DNA of 64,000 nucleotides, taken from the NCBI RefSeq assembly GCF_900187885.1, contig NZ_FYEK01000008.1, positions 1 through 64,000 on the forward strand, in the 5' to 3' direction. Origin of the DNA: Thermoflexus hugenholtzii JAD2 (GTDB lineage: Bacteria > Chloroflexota > Anaerolineae > Thermoflexales > Thermoflexaceae). The translations under genes were made by a program, and so were the position numbers. The notes beneath the pieces are model-generated. The model was not told where the DNA came from. It did not search any database and saw nothing but the letters and a program-made list of their open reading frames with translations. This document shows, one piece after another, positions 1 to 9,125 of the stretch (its first letter is position 1; each line of letters starts with the position of its first letter).

Positions 1-1
1 G

Positions 2-196
2 TTCGGACGGGCCCTGGATCATCGGGCCCTGGAGGCGGCGCAGCGGGCGCGGGTCGGGCTGCTCATCGGGCGGCAGGGGATGCTCGTCCCCCCCCACCCT
101 CTGGTCCCTCTCGGAGGACAAACCCCTGGGATAAATTGGCCGGATGTAAAGCACCCCTCGCAACGCGGCCGGGGTCCTTCGCGGATCTCCCGATGA
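2..196 (+). CDS. possible 3' end of a gene entering from the left edge
   Basis: Reading from base 2 there is an open frame of about 64 codons to a TGA at 194-196. Its first 35 codons have strongly G/C third positions, as in the real genes of this window, but the bias fades after about base 106. No domain is recognisable. The last part could be non-coding if the true frame ends earlier, since another frame stops at 132-134. It would be convergent with the HAD gene. Confidence 0.3.
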   Translation, partial: FGRALDHRALEAAQRARVGLLIGRQGMLVPPHPLVPLGGQTPGINWPDVKHPSQRGRGPSRISR

Positions 197-368
197 AGCG
201 GCCAGGAGCCGGAATCCGCCGTTCACGGGCTTTAAAAAATGGATCCGGACACCTGCGAACGGCGGGGGTCCTCTCAACTGACTGGGATAGTGGCCGAAAT
301 GAATTTCGACCTACAATCCGACGGCACAGAGGCCGGGTTCTTCACCCCTGCGGATCGGAGCGACACTT

Positions 369-1052
369 TCAGCGGAGCCGCGGGCGCTCCTCCCGATCCC
401 CGTTCCGCTCCTGCACCAGGCGGAGGATCACCGGCTCAATCCCCAGGATGTTGGGGACGTGGAAGTCCACCCCATCCGTCGCGTCCCCATCCACCAGGAT
501 GGTGATCATCCCCAGCGCCCGCGCCGGCCGGAGGTTGCGGGGGGAGTCGTCCACGAAGACGCACTCGGGGCCCTGGGCCCGCAGATGTTGCAGGATCCGC
601 CGATAGGCCTCCGGGTCAGGCTTGTTGCAGTAGTCCAGGCGGCGCACATCCAGAATGATCGGGAAATGATGGGCGACCCCCAGGCGTTCGAGCACCCGGC
701 GGGCGTGCTCCTCGCTGGCGTTGGTGAAGATCACCTTGGTCAGCGGGATGCGCGCCAGCATGGCGTCCAGAGCCGGGTCGGGCTGGAGGTAATCCTCCAG
801 CGGGACATCGTGCACATACGCCAGATAATCCTCAGGGTCGATGTGGTATTCCTCCATCAGCCCGCGCAGGGTGGTGCCGTATTGGGTGTAGTAACGTTGC
901 CGCAAGGCCTCCGCCTGCTCCGGGGGAAAGCCCAGGCGCTCCACCATATAACGACCGATCCGCTCGCTGATGAGATCCATCAGCCCGGAGCGCCGGGGGT
1001 AGAGGGTATCGTCCAGATCCAGAATCAAATACCGCAACCGGAGGCCGCCCAT
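369..1052 (-). CDS. HAD-superfamily hydrolase, pyrimidine 5'-nucleotidase type
   Basis: A 227-residue cytoplasmic HAD phosphatase. Motif I is DLDDTLY (residues about 12-18), motif II is the Thr in FTNAS, motif III is the Lys in NKPDPEAY, and motif IV is the acidic pair in VFVDDSPRN. This arrangement and the helical cap between motifs I and II match the SDT1/PPM1-like pyrimidine 5'-nucleotidase subgroup, which dephosphorylates nucleoside monophosphates. The exact substrate is inferred. A good Shine-Dalgarno (GAGGGAAG) precedes the ATG. It is the last gene of a minus-strand run after rimO (about 100 bp gap), with no functional link that I can see. Confidence 0.85.
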   Translation of the reverse strand: MGGLRLRYLILDLDDTLYPRRSGLMDLISERIGRYMVERLGFPPEQAEALRQRYYTQYGTTLRGLMEEYHIDPEDYLAYVHDVPLEDYLQPDPALDAMLARIPLTKVIFTNASEEHARRVLERLGVAHHFPIILDVRRLDYCNKPDPEAYRRILQHLRAQGPECVFVDDSPRNLRPARALGMITILVDGDATDGVDFHVPNILGIEPVILRLVQERNGDREERPRLR

Positions 1053-1154
1053 CGCCCTTCCCTCTGCCCAGCTTCCCCCTTGAAGGGATGTTCAGTTTAA
1101 TGCGGGAAGGACACGGCGGCAAAAACTTCACAACTTAGCGGCCACGGGGCGCAT

Positions 1155-2555
1155 TTACCGGGACGGCTCCCGCGTCGCCCTCGGAGGCCGGGAAGAGCCG
1201 TCCGGGGAGGAGGTGGGGTTGACGACGACCCCAATCAGGTCATAGGTCATAGCCCCGGTGATGCGGACGGGGAGGAACTGCCCGACGGGCCACTCCCCCT
1301 CCACCAGCACCAGCCCGTCGATCTCCGGCGCGTCCCGATACGTTCGCCCCACGCTCAGGCCGTCCCCCACGCCTTCGATCAGCACCTCCAGGGTCTTCCC
1401 CACCAGCGCCTGGTTCTTGCGCAGGGAGATCGGCTGCTGGGCGGCCATCAGGCGCTCGTAACGCTCCTGTTTGACCTCCTCGGGCAGATGGCCCGGCTGG
1501 CGGGCGGAGGGGGTCTCCGGCTCGTAGGAGTAGGTGAAGCAGCCCACGCGATCGAACTCCAGATCCCGGATGAAGCGAAGCAGCGTCTCGAACTCCTCCT
1601 CCGTCTCGCCGGGATAGCCGACGATGAAGGTGGTGCGGATGGCGATATCCGGCATGGCGCGGCGGAGCTTCTCAACGGTGCGATACACCCACTCGATGTT
1701 CGCCGGGCGCCGCATCCGGCGCAGCACAGCGGGATGGCCATGCTGCAGGGGGATGTCCAGGTAGTGGGCCACCTGGGGGTAGCGAGCCATCACCTCGATC
1801 AGGCGATCAGAGACCGCGCCCGGGTAAGCATACATGATGCGGATCCACTTCGCCTCGGGGACGCGCTGCACCAGCCCTTCGATGAGCACAGGCAGCCCAT
1901 CCCGCATGCCCAGATCGTGGCCGTAATCCGTGGTGTCCTGGGCGATGAGGATGAGCTCCCGCACCCCCTGGTCCACGAGCCGGCGGGCCTCCGCCCAGAT
2001 GGCCTCCGGCGGCCGGCTGACCGCGGGGCCTTTGATTAGGGGAATGGCGCAGAACGCGCAGGGGCGGCGGCACCCGTCCGCGATCTTCAGGTAGGCGCTC
2101 ACCCCCTGCACCGCGGCCCGCAGCACCCCACGCTCCTCCCGGCGGATGGGCCCTCCGTCCGGGATGTGGAAGAGGGGCTCCGGGATGGAGCGCCCGCGCA
2201 GGGCCTCGATGAACTCCAGGATGTCCATCCAGCGACGGGTGCCGATCACGCCGTCGATCCCGGGCACCTCCTCCACCAGGCGGGCTCCCCACCGCTGGGC
2301 CAGACATCCGGCGGCGATGAGCAGCTGCCCTTTCTTCTTCCGGGCCGCCAGCTCCCGCAACACCCGTAGGGATTCCTGGCGGGCCGCCTCGATGAAGCCG
2401 CAGGTGTTCACGATGAGGACATCGGCCCGGCCGGGGCGCTCGGTCGCCTCATAGCCGGCCCCCTCCAGGAGCTGGGCCATGCTGGCCGAATCGACGGCGT
2501 TCTTGGCGCAGCCCAGGGTGATCAGATGATAACGCTTCCCAGCGCGATGGGTCAT
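1155..2555 (-). CDS. rimO: ribosomal protein uS12 methylthiotransferase RimO
   Basis: A 466-residue radical-SAM methylthiotransferase that adds a methylthio group to the conserved Asp of ribosomal protein S12. The N-terminal UPF0004 domain has the cluster cysteines in TLGCAKNAVD and VNTCGF. The radical-SAM motif CRRPCAFC lies near residues 160-167, followed by AIPLIKGP. This resembles RimO (CAIP..RG) rather than MiaB. A C-terminal TRAM-like beta domain ends about 25 residues before the stop. Length is normal for the family with a slightly long tail. It starts 13 bp after rodZ and is probably co-transcribed with rplI and rodZ. Confidence 0.93.
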   Translation of the reverse strand: MTHRAGKRYHLITLGCAKNAVDSASMAQLLEGAGYEATERPGRADVLIVNTCGFIEAARQESLRVLRELAARKKKGQLLIAAGCLAQRWGARLVEEVPGIDGVIGTRRWMDILEFIEALRGRSIPEPLFHIPDGGPIRREERGVLRAAVQGVSAYLKIADGCRRPCAFCAIPLIKGPAVSRPPEAIWAEARRLVDQGVRELILIAQDTTDYGHDLGMRDGLPVLIEGLVQRVPEAKWIRIMYAYPGAVSDRLIEVMARYPQVAHYLDIPLQHGHPAVLRRMRRPANIEWVYRTVEKLRRAMPDIAIRTTFIVGYPGETEEEFETLLRFIRDLEFDRVGCFTYSYEPETPSARQPGHLPEEVKQERYERLMAAQQPISLRKNQALVGKTLEVLIEGVGDGLSVGRTYRDAPEIDGLVLVEGEWPVGQFLPVRITGAMTYDLIGVVVNPTSSPDGSSRPPRATREPSR

Positions 2556-2568
2556 CCCCCTCCCCCTG

Positions 2569-3288
2569 CTACGGCGAGCGGGACCAAGTTTTGCGGACGA
2601 TCTCCCCGCGTCCGCCTAAGGGAGCCTCCGGCCGGCCGTTCAGGCGCACCTGAAGGGCGGCGGCGTTTCCGGTCTCTAAGCCGATGGTGGAGCGGGCCTC
2701 CCAGGTCCGGGTCTCTCCGGGCCGCAACAAGCCCTGATAGACCACCTGCCCGTCGGCGAGGATCCGGACCCAAACGTGCTCGGCGGCGGTCACCTCCAGC
2801 TGGAGAAGGGGCACGCCGGCTGCCGGCAGCGGAGTGCCGGTTGGGCGCGCCACGGCGCCCGGGGCGATGCCGGTCGGTGAGGGCGAGAGGGCGCTGGGGC
2901 GAGGCAGCCAGCGGGTTCGAACGACCCCGAAGAGCCCGGCGAGGACCAGGAGCGCGATCCCCAGGGCGGCCAGGCGACGCCAGGGGACCGCCGGGCGGGC
3001 GGGGATCGGGGCGAGCTCGAACATCGAGGGCATCGCAGACGGCCGAGCCGGCGGGAGGGCCACCGGGGCGCCGTCCCATTCCGCGAGGAGGGCCTCCGCA
3101 TCCAGCCCCAGCCAGCGGGCGTAGCGGCGCAGGAACCCGCGGGCGTGGGCCGGGCTGGGCAGGAGGGAGAAGGCCTCGCGCTCCAGGGCCTCCAGATAGG
3201 CCCGCTTGATGCGGGTTTGCGCCGCGGCCTCCTCCAGAGAAAACCCCCGAGCCTCCCGGGCGGCGCGCAAGCGATCCCCGATGCCCAC
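2569..3288 (-). CDS. RodZ-like HTH membrane protein
   Basis: A 239-residue protein with an N-terminal helix-turn-helix of the HTH_25/Xre type (residues about 4-66). Then come a Pro/Ala linker, one transmembrane helix (about residues 110-130), a low-complexity Pro/Ser/Thr stretch, and a C-terminal beta-rich DUF4115-like domain. This is the RodZ layout: the cytoplasmic HTH binds MreB and the outer part links to wall elongation. No mreB is in the window, so the shape role is by family. It follows rplI by one base, which suggests translational coupling. Confidence 0.8.
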   Translation of the reverse strand: MGIGDRLRAAREARGFSLEEAAAQTRIKRAYLEALEREAFSLLPSPAHARGFLRRYARWLGLDAEALLAEWDGAPVALPPARPSAMPSMFELAPIPARPAVPWRRLAALGIALLVLAGLFGVVRTRWLPRPSALSPSPTGIAPGAVARPTGTPLPAAGVPLLQLEVTAAEHVWVRILADGQVVYQGLLRPGETRTWEARSTIGLETGNAAALQVRLNGRPEAPLGGRGEIVRKTWSRSP

Positions 3289-3289
3289 C

Positions 3290-3739
3290 TTATCCCTCCC
3301 GTTCCACCACCACCTGCACCTGTGCCGTGATCTCGGGCCCCAGTCGCACCATCACCGGATAGGTACCCAGGGTGCGGATGGGCTGGTCTAGCTCGATCCG
3401 CCGGCGATCGATCTCCACGCCCAGCTGCTGGGCGATGGCCTCCGCGATCTGCTGCGAGGTGACGGAGCCGTAGAGCCGATCCCCCTGGCCGGCGCGGGCC
3501 CGGATCGTAACCGTCGCCCCCTGGAGACGGGCAGCCGCCTCCCGAGCGGAAGTCAGCTGGCGGACCCGCCGCTGCTCCAGCGCCTGGCGGGTTTCGGCGG
3601 CATGGCGGATCCGCCCTTCGGTGGCCGGGACGGCCAGGCCCTTCGGGATGAGATAGTTGCGCGCGTAGCCGTCCGCCACCTCCTTCACCTCGCCGGACCG
3701 CCCCAGGTGCGGCACATCCCGCAGCAGGACCACTTTCAT
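3290..3739 (-). CDS. rplI: 50S ribosomal protein bL9
   Basis: A 149-residue protein with the complete bL9 layout. The N-terminal domain begins MKVVLLRDV and contains GxxVxVxxGYARNYLIPKG-type residues, followed by a long connecting helix rich in Arg/Gln/Ala and a C-terminal RNA-binding domain. An upstream in-frame Met (nine codons earlier) exists, but MKVVLL is the family start and has a purine-rich Shine-Dalgarno (GGAGGATCC). It is the first gene of the rplI-rodZ-rimO-HAD run and divergent from lexA. Confidence 0.95.
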   Translation of the reverse strand: MKVVLLRDVPHLGRSGEVKEVADGYARNYLIPKGLAVPATEGRIRHAAETRQALEQRRVRQLTSAREAAARLQGATVTIRARAGQGDRLYGSVTSQQIAEAIAQQLGVEIDRRRIELDQPIRTLGTYPVMVRLGPEITAQVQVVVEREG

Positions 3740-3815
3740 CCCCGGATCCTCCTGACAGAGATCCACTCACGGGCCTCCCGGGCGCGCCGCTCAGGGGCCC
3801 GCTTCCGAGAAGGGT

Positions 3816-3844
3816 ATCTTAGCAAGAAAGCGATGGCCGGACAA
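3816..3844 (-). promoter_or_regulatory. sigma-A type promoter for rplI operon
   Basis: On the minus strand TTGTCC (3839-3844) and TAAGAT (3816-3821) are separated by exactly 17 bases, about 75 bases upstream of the rplI start. Confidence 0.5.
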
Positions 3845-3993
3845 CCGGCCTTCGGCGCCGAAGGTTCGCCCCGCAGCCTGGATCCGCATCTTCCCCTCCG
3901 GCTGGCGGAGATCTGGAGATCGAAGGCGCTCCACGAATCATCCGTGTGGCGCCGAATTCGCGCCGCAGGGCTTCGTCAGGGCGGCCGGCCCCC

Positions 3994-4022
3994 TTGACAA
4001 AACACGGGAAACCCTTTATGCT
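3994..4022 (+). promoter_or_regulatory. lexA promoter
   Basis: TTGACA (3994-3999), a 17-base spacer, and TATGCT (4017-4022). Transcription should start near 4029, inside the LexA operator, so a bound repressor would block initiation. Confidence 0.85.
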
Positions 4023-4024
4023 GG

Positions 4025-4046
4025 GATTAGAACATTTGTTCTAATC
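4025..4046 (+). promoter_or_regulatory. LexA operator (SOS box)
   Basis: A 22-bp palindrome with perfect 10-bp arms (GATTAGAACA and TGTTCTAATC) around TT. The core is GAACATTTGTTC, the GAAC-N4-GTTC pattern known for Gram-positive and some Chloroflexota LexA proteins. It sits just after the -10 box and 10 bases before the lexA ATG, so it indicates autorepression. Confidence 0.92.
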
Positions 4047-4056
4047 GGAAGCAGCG

Positions 4057-4698
4057 ATGGCCCTTCGGGATCGGCTGCTCACGTTCCTGGAGGCGTACTG
4101 GGAGACCCACGGTTACGGCCCCACCCTGGAGGAGATCCGGCGCCACGTAGGGCTCTCCTCCCGCTCCCATGCCCTCTATCACCTGCGGGCCCTGGCCCAG
4201 GAAGGCCGGGTCCAGCAGGAGCCCGGCAAGCATCGCACGTGGCGCCCGACCGCTCGTCCCGCCTCCCGGATCTCTATCCCCCTGAAAGGCGTGGTCCCTG
4301 CCTCCCATCCGGATCAGGTGGATGAGGTGGTGCCACAGGAGCTCGGGGATCTATGGCTCCCCACCGCATGGGTCCCTCCGCGCTGTCGGTTCGCCCTCTG
4401 GGTGCGGGGGGATTCCATGATCGGCCTCGGGATCCGTCCCTTCGACATCGTCCTGGTCGAGCCGGTCTTCCCGGAGGAAGTCCGCTCCGGGGATCTGGTG
4501 GTGGCACGGGTGAAGGGCCGCAACCAGATGACCCTGAAGCAGCTGGTTCAGGATCCGGAGACCCGGACATGGTGGCTGCGGCCCGCCCATCCAGAGCTGG
4601 CGCCCGTGCGGATGGACTGGCAGACGTGGACCCTGGAGGGCCGCGTGGCGTTCCGGTTCGGGCCGGTGCGGGATCTGGGGAGCATCACGGCGGCCTGA
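4057..4698 (+). CDS. lexA: LexA repressor with Ala-Ser at the cleavage position
   Basis: A 213-residue SOS repressor. The N-terminal winged helix-turn-helix spans residues about 1-65 and the C-terminal S24 self-cleavage domain about 72-205. The catalytic Ser is Ser120 in VRGDSM and the Lys is Lys161 in MTLKQL. The self-cleavage segment reads PLKGVVPASHP, so the usual Ala-Gly bond is replaced by Ala82-Ser83. The operator immediately upstream supports the assignment. It is followed 55 bp later by an FtsK-like ATPase on the same strand, which could be co-regulated with SOS. Confidence 0.92.
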   Translation: MALRDRLLTFLEAYWETHGYGPTLEEIRRHVGLSSRSHALYHLRALAQEGRVQQEPGKHRTWRPTARPASRISIPLKGVVPASHPDQVDEVVPQELGDLWLPTAWVPPRCRFALWVRGDSMIGLGIRPFDIVLVEPVFPEEVRSGDLVVARVKGRNQMTLKQLVQDPETRTWWLRPAHPELAPVRMDWQTWTLEGRVAFRFGPVRDLGSITAA

Positions 4699-4753
4699 CC
4701 GGAACGGAGCGGCGCCGCGCCCCCTTCCTCGCAGGCGGAGAGGAGGCATCGGG

Positions 4754-5782
4754 ATGAAGCGGCGGTGGCTGGAGGCCCAGGCGGATCTGGTGGAGCAGGT
4801 GCTCTGGCAGCATCGATCGCCCGGGCGGGTGACGGGCGGCCGGCTCACGCCGACCGCCATCTTTTTTCAGATCGTCCCCGCCCCCGGCGTCCGCTGGTCG
4901 CGCCTGAAGGGGCTGGCGGAGGAGCTGGCTTTGGCCCTGGGGGTGCCCAGCGTGCGGATCCAGCGGGAGGGGCCGGTGGTGCAGCTGGAGATCCCCCGGC
5001 CCGATCCCCAGACGGTGCGCTTCCTCCCGCTGATGGAACAGGTCCGCCGGACGCTGCCCCGCTATCCGCTCTACACCGCCCTCCTCGGGCTGGCCACAGA
5101 CGGCGCACCGCTGCTGATCCGCCTGACCAGCCCGCAGGTCGCCCACATCCTGATCGCCGGGACCACGGGGTCGGGCAAGACGTCGCTGGCCCGGACGATG
5201 CTGGCCAGCCTGGTCTTGACCCACCGGCCCGCTCAGCTGGCCCTGGTGCTCCTGGATCCCAAGGGGACGGCCTTTGCGGCCTTCCGGGAGCTCCCCCACG
5301 TGCAGGCCTTCGTCCCGGGGGATCCCTCGGAGGCGGCTGCCTGCTTAGAGGAGGCGGTCCGGTGGATGGAGCGTCGCGCGCAGGAGGGGATCTCGACCCC
5401 CCGCGTGCTGATCGTCATCGATGAGCTGGGGGATCTGGTGCAACAGGGAGGACGGGAGGTGAGCGGGCTGCTGGCCCGGCTGGCCCAGCGGGGCCGGGAG
5501 GCGGGGATTCATCTCCTGGCCTGCACTCAGAAGCCGTCGGCGGCGCTGCTGGGCGGGCAGCTGACCGCCAACTTCCCCGCCCGCCTGGTGGGGCGGGTGG
5601 TCTCGGCGGAGGACGCACGGGTAGCGGCGGGGATCGGCGGGACCGGTGCGGAGCGCCTGCAGGGGAAGGGGGATTTCCTGGCGGTGGTGGGCGGAACGGT
5701 CACCCGTTTCCAGGCGGCGTATCTGGCGCCCGAGGAGCTCCGCGCCATGCTCCGGCAGAGAACGGCGAATGAGAGGGGATGA
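4754..5782 (+). CDS. compact FtsK/SpoIIIE-type DNA translocase ATPase
   Basis: A 342-residue protein with one FtsK-type motor domain. The Walker A is GTTGSGKT (136-143), the Walker B is VLIVIDELGDL (about 218-228), and an ACTQKPS motif typical of FtsK follows. The N-terminal 120 residues look like an alpha-type domain. It lacks the N-terminal membrane helices and the C-terminal gamma DNA-recognition domain of chromosome-partition FtsK, so it resembles the short translocases of conjugative elements, plasmids or phages. It has a strong Shine-Dalgarno (GAGGAGG) and sits right after lexA. Whether it acts on chromosome or mobile DNA cannot be told from sequence. Confidence 0.85.
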   Translation: MKRRWLEAQADLVEQVLWQHRSPGRVTGGRLTPTAIFFQIVPAPGVRWSRLKGLAEELALALGVPSVRIQREGPVVQLEIPRPDPQTVRFLPLMEQVRRTLPRYPLYTALLGLATDGAPLLIRLTSPQVAHILIAGTTGSGKTSLARTMLASLVLTHRPAQLALVLLDPKGTAFAAFRELPHVQAFVPGDPSEAAACLEEAVRWMERRAQEGISTPRVLIVIDELGDLVQQGGREVSGLLARLAQRGREAGIHLLACTQKPSAALLGGQLTANFPARLVGRVVSAEDARVAAGIGGTGAERLQGKGDFLAVVGGTVTRFQAAYLAPEELRAMLRQRTANERG

Positions 5783-5833
5783 ACAACGCTCGCATGCGGC
5801 TTGCGGTTCGCGATCTCGAACAGGAGGTCACAG

Positions 5834-6286
5834 ATGCGGACGGCGTGGCTGGGATTGTTCGGGATGCTCTTCGCGGTCGCCTTCGGGATCACGGGGGCGA
5901 TCTGGGTGGGGCTTCATCTCGGCGGGTGGGGGCTGGCGGTGGTCACCGGGCTCGCCCTGGGGATCCCGGTGGCCGCTCTGCTGCTCTCCGCACGGCCCCG
6001 GCCGGCCGTTTGGGTCGGAGAAGCGGTGACGACACCATGGGCAGGGCACGACCCCGCGCCGGGGATCGCAAACGGAGCGCCCTGGGCCATCCCGGCGAAC
6101 GGCTGGGGGATGGCCTCTCCGGGCCGGGCGCCCCTCGGGCTTCCCTTCCCAACGATCCCCTGGATCTCGTGGATCGCCTGGATGCCTGGGCCGCCGGCGA
6201 CGGAGCCCCACCGTGCGGGATGGCCCCTTCTGCCCCCTCCGACGCCCCGCACCTTCACGGTGATCGGAGAGGATGGGGAGGAGTGA
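5834..6286 (+). CDS. small membrane protein of unknown function
   Basis: A 150-residue protein with two adjacent hydrophobic helices in the first about 55 residues (WLGLFGMLFAVAFGITGAIW, then a second ending near LLLSA). A Pro/Trp/Gly-rich soluble tail follows with no known domain. The start at 5834 has a perfect Shine-Dalgarno (AGGAGGTCAC) five bases upstream, better than the Met 11 codons before. It lies about 50 bp after the FtsK-like gene, so a membrane partner for that soluble motor is conceivable but is only an inference. Confidence 0.6.
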   Translation: MRTAWLGLFGMLFAVAFGITGAIWVGLHLGGWGLAVVTGLALGIPVAALLLSARPRPAVWVGEAVTTPWAGHDPAPGIANGAPWAIPANGWGMASPGRAPLGLPFPTIPWISWIAWMPGPPATEPHRAGWPLLPPPTPRTFTVIGEDGEE

Positions 6287-6355
6287 AGCCGCTGGGGAGG
6301 CCCTTCCGGTAGCCTCCCCAGCGCTTCCGCTTTTTGCAAGCGATGCGATTGCGCT

Positions 6356-6420
6356 GAGCCCCGGGAACGCGGGAGGGGAAGCGTCCAAATGCCTTCGCCG
6401 CTCATCCGCCGGTCTTTCCG
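6356..6420. repeat. dispersed 65-bp repeat, copy 1 (non-coding)
   Basis: This stretch matches 7367-7431 at 57 of 65 positions in the same orientation. Here it lies in the intergenic region between the small membrane protein and the toxin-antitoxin pair. The other copy forms the last codons of the ABC permease. Read on the minus strand, both copies could encode a similar SGEG.W.LPLPRSRGSA peptide. Confidence 0.75.
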
Positions 6421-6444
6421 TTCGGACCGCCCCATGCACCGGCA

Positions 6445-6472
6445 TTGACACGGACGGATTTTCAGATATGCT
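6445..6472 (+). promoter_or_regulatory. promoter of the AbrB/PIN pair
   Basis: TTGACA (6445-6450), a 16-base spacer, and TATGCT (6467-6472), with the antitoxin start 36 bases downstream. The -10 is the same hexamer as in the lexA promoter. Confidence 0.7.
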
Positions 6473-6507
6473 GCGATGCAGGAATCCCATCAGCGGAGGG
6501 ATGGACG

Positions 6508-6750
6508 ATGAGGAGCTATCCGGTACGGGTGACCAGGCGGGGCGTCATCACCCTGCCCGCACCGGTGCGCCGCAGCCTGGCGATCCGGGAGGGCAGCATC
6601 CTGACCCTCCTGGACCTGGATGGCGCACTGGTCCTGGTCCCCCGGATTCTGGAGACAGACCGCCTGGCGGACCGGCTGGCCGCGCAGTGGCGCGCCCAGA
6701 GCATCGACCTGGAGACTTATGTTGAACAGCCTGCGCGAGATCCGGAGTGA
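6508..6750 (+). CDS. AbrB/SpoVT-type antitoxin
   Basis: An 80-residue protein with the swapped-hairpin AbrB fold. The signature VRVTRRGVITLPAPVRRSL is followed by REGSILTLLDLDGALVLVPR, and the acidic C-terminal tail is typical of toxin-binding antitoxins. The start at 6508 follows GCGGAGGG; the upstream Met codons lie inside the promoter. The stop TGA overlaps the GTG start of the PIN gene (GTGA), a standard antitoxin-toxin coupling. It probably binds its own promoter at 6445-6472. Confidence 0.85.
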   Translation: MRSYPVRVTRRGVITLPAPVRRSLAIREGSILTLLDLDGALVLVPRILETDRLADRLAAQWRAQSIDLETYVEQPARDPE

Positions 6751-7202
6751 ATCCGCCGTTCGCTAAAGTCTTCCTGGATACCAGCGTGATTTTCGCCGCC
6801 GTCCTCTCACCCCAGGGAGGCGCGCGGATGGTCCTGCGCCTGGGCGAAATCGGTTACCTGCGCCTGATGGTAGGCCCCCAGGTCTTGCGGGAATGCGAGG
6901 AGGTCGTGCGCCGCAAAGCTCCCGGTTCTCTCTCTGACCTGGCCCTCCTGCTAAACGCAGCCCACGTGGAGATGACCCCCGAGGCCAGCCCGAAAGCCCT
7001 GGAGCAGGCCCTTCAGTGGATCTCTTATCCACCTGACGCGCGGATCCTGGCCGAGGCGTTGGAGGCCAGGGCAGACGGGCTGGTGACTCACGATGCCCGC
7101 CACCTCCTGACCCTCCCGCCCGATGCCCTTCCGCTGCGCATGGGCACTCCCAGCGACCTGCTGGGATGGCTTCGTCAATCTCTCACCCAGCAAGCTAGAT
7201 AA
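6747..7202 (+). CDS. PIN-domain ribonuclease toxin (VapC-like)
   Basis: A 151-residue PIN protein. The acidic metal ligands are Asp in FLDTSVIF (residue about 11), Glu in RECEEVV, and the Asp pair in LEARADGLVTHDARHL. PIN toxins cut tRNA or rRNA; the target here is unknown. It starts with GTG overlapping the stop of the AbrB-type antitoxin, so the two form a toxin-antitoxin module. It is closest in layout to the COG1569-type PIN family paired with AbrB antitoxins. Confidence 0.85.
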   Translation: MNPPFAKVFLDTSVIFAAVLSPQGGARMVLRLGEIGYLRLMVGPQVLRECEEVVRRKAPGSLSDLALLLNAAHVEMTPEASPKALEQALQWISYPPDARILAEALEARADGLVTHDARHLLTLPPDALPLRMGTPSDLLGWLRQSLTQQAR

Positions 7203-7359
7203 GCTTCGGTTCGAGGAAGTCGAGAGATGCGGGATCCCCCACTACCGATGCTGCCCCGCCGAACTCCGGGAGCAGTAGCGGCAGCAGCGATCATTCCAGC
7301 CGGCAGGGCAGCTTCCCCAAGGATGATTTCCCAATGAAACCGCGGCAGCTCCTTTCACC

Positions 7360-8201
7360 TCACGCCGAGCCCCGGGAACGCGGGAGGGGGAGCGCCCAGG
7401 TGCCTTCGCCGCTCACCCGCAGGTCCTTGCGCTGGAACTGCCACCCTGCCAGGATCAGGAAGACCAGCGAAGCGATCAGCAGCCCCAGAAGCCAGTCGAC
7501 CCGCAGAGACCGAACGGCCTCCCCTCCCTGATAGTAAGTGAAGGGCGAAAGACGGGCCAGAGGCTCCAACCGCTCGTCCAGCTGGGCGAAGCCCGTGAGG
7601 AAGAACCCTGCGACGAGGAACGTGCCCACCACCGCCGCCGCCATCCGCCGAGAGGGCAGCGCCAGGCTGAGCCACAGGGATAAGCTCCCGAACAGCCACA
7701 GCAGCGCGAACATCGAGAGGAAAGGCGTTAGCATCTCCCAGGGCCCCAGACCCAGATGCCGGGAGAGCGGCCGCGCGAGGATCAGGCCCAGATACGAAAG
7801 CCCCAGGATCCCCACGGTGGCCACCAGGAAGGCCAGGACGCGGGCGGCAAAGAAGGACCACCGGCCCACCGGCTGCCCGAGGAACAGATCCAGTTGCCCG
7901 CCCTCCTCCAGGCCGGCGATCAGGGCGCTCCCGGCGAGGATGGCGAAAAACCCCAGGAAGAGCGGCACCCAGGAGAAGAACTCCGCGTGCAGATACGTCG
8001 GCGGATCCGCGATGTCCTGGACCTCCCCGAAGAAGACCAGCAGCTCCCGAGGATAAGCACGCAACAGCTCCTCCCACTGAGCCCGCTGCTCGAAGATGGT
8101 GTCGTAAAACGGGATCAGATAGGCGCCCAGCAGCCCCAGCCCCAGCCCCCAGCCGATCACCGCCCAGCGGAACCCGGACAGCGTGTAACGAAAGACCGCT
8201 T

Positions 8202-8205
<4 letters not shown>
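7360..8205 (-). CDS. ABC-2 type permease
   Basis: A 281-residue integral membrane protein with six hydrophobic segments (residues about 15-35, 78-105, 118-145, 155-185, 195-215 and 240-260). A large loop after the first helix is as in ABC-2 exporters. Its ATG overlaps the stop of the upstream ATPase (ATGA), so the two are a transporter unit of unknown substrate. The last about 20 residues come from the 65-bp dispersed repeat (7367-7431), which suggests that the original C-terminus was replaced by insertion of the repeat. Confidence 0.85.
7367..7431. repeat. dispersed 65-bp repeat, copy 2 (inside permease 3' end)
   Basis: Matches 6356-6420 at 57 of 65 positions. It supplies the C-terminal codons of the ABC-2 permease. 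Confidence 0.75.

Positions 8206-9125
<920 letters not shown>

Noticed and set aside
216-265. Inverted repeat CCGCCGTTC / GAACGGCGG with a 32-base loop
   Set aside because: It could be a weak terminator of the HAD gene, but the loop is long and no T tract follows directly, so I did not list it as a feature.
136-606. Open frame of 156 codons on the plus strand overlapping the HAD gene
   Set aside because: It runs antisense to a clear HAD phosphatase and has low-complexity Arg/Ser content with no domain; a shadow frame.
4754-5782. FtsK-like ATPase considered as EccC of a type VII system with the WXG100 cassette at 62 kb
   Set aside because: It has a single ATPase domain and no membrane helices, and lies 57 kb away; EccC/EssC proteins carry several ATPase domains and a membrane anchor.
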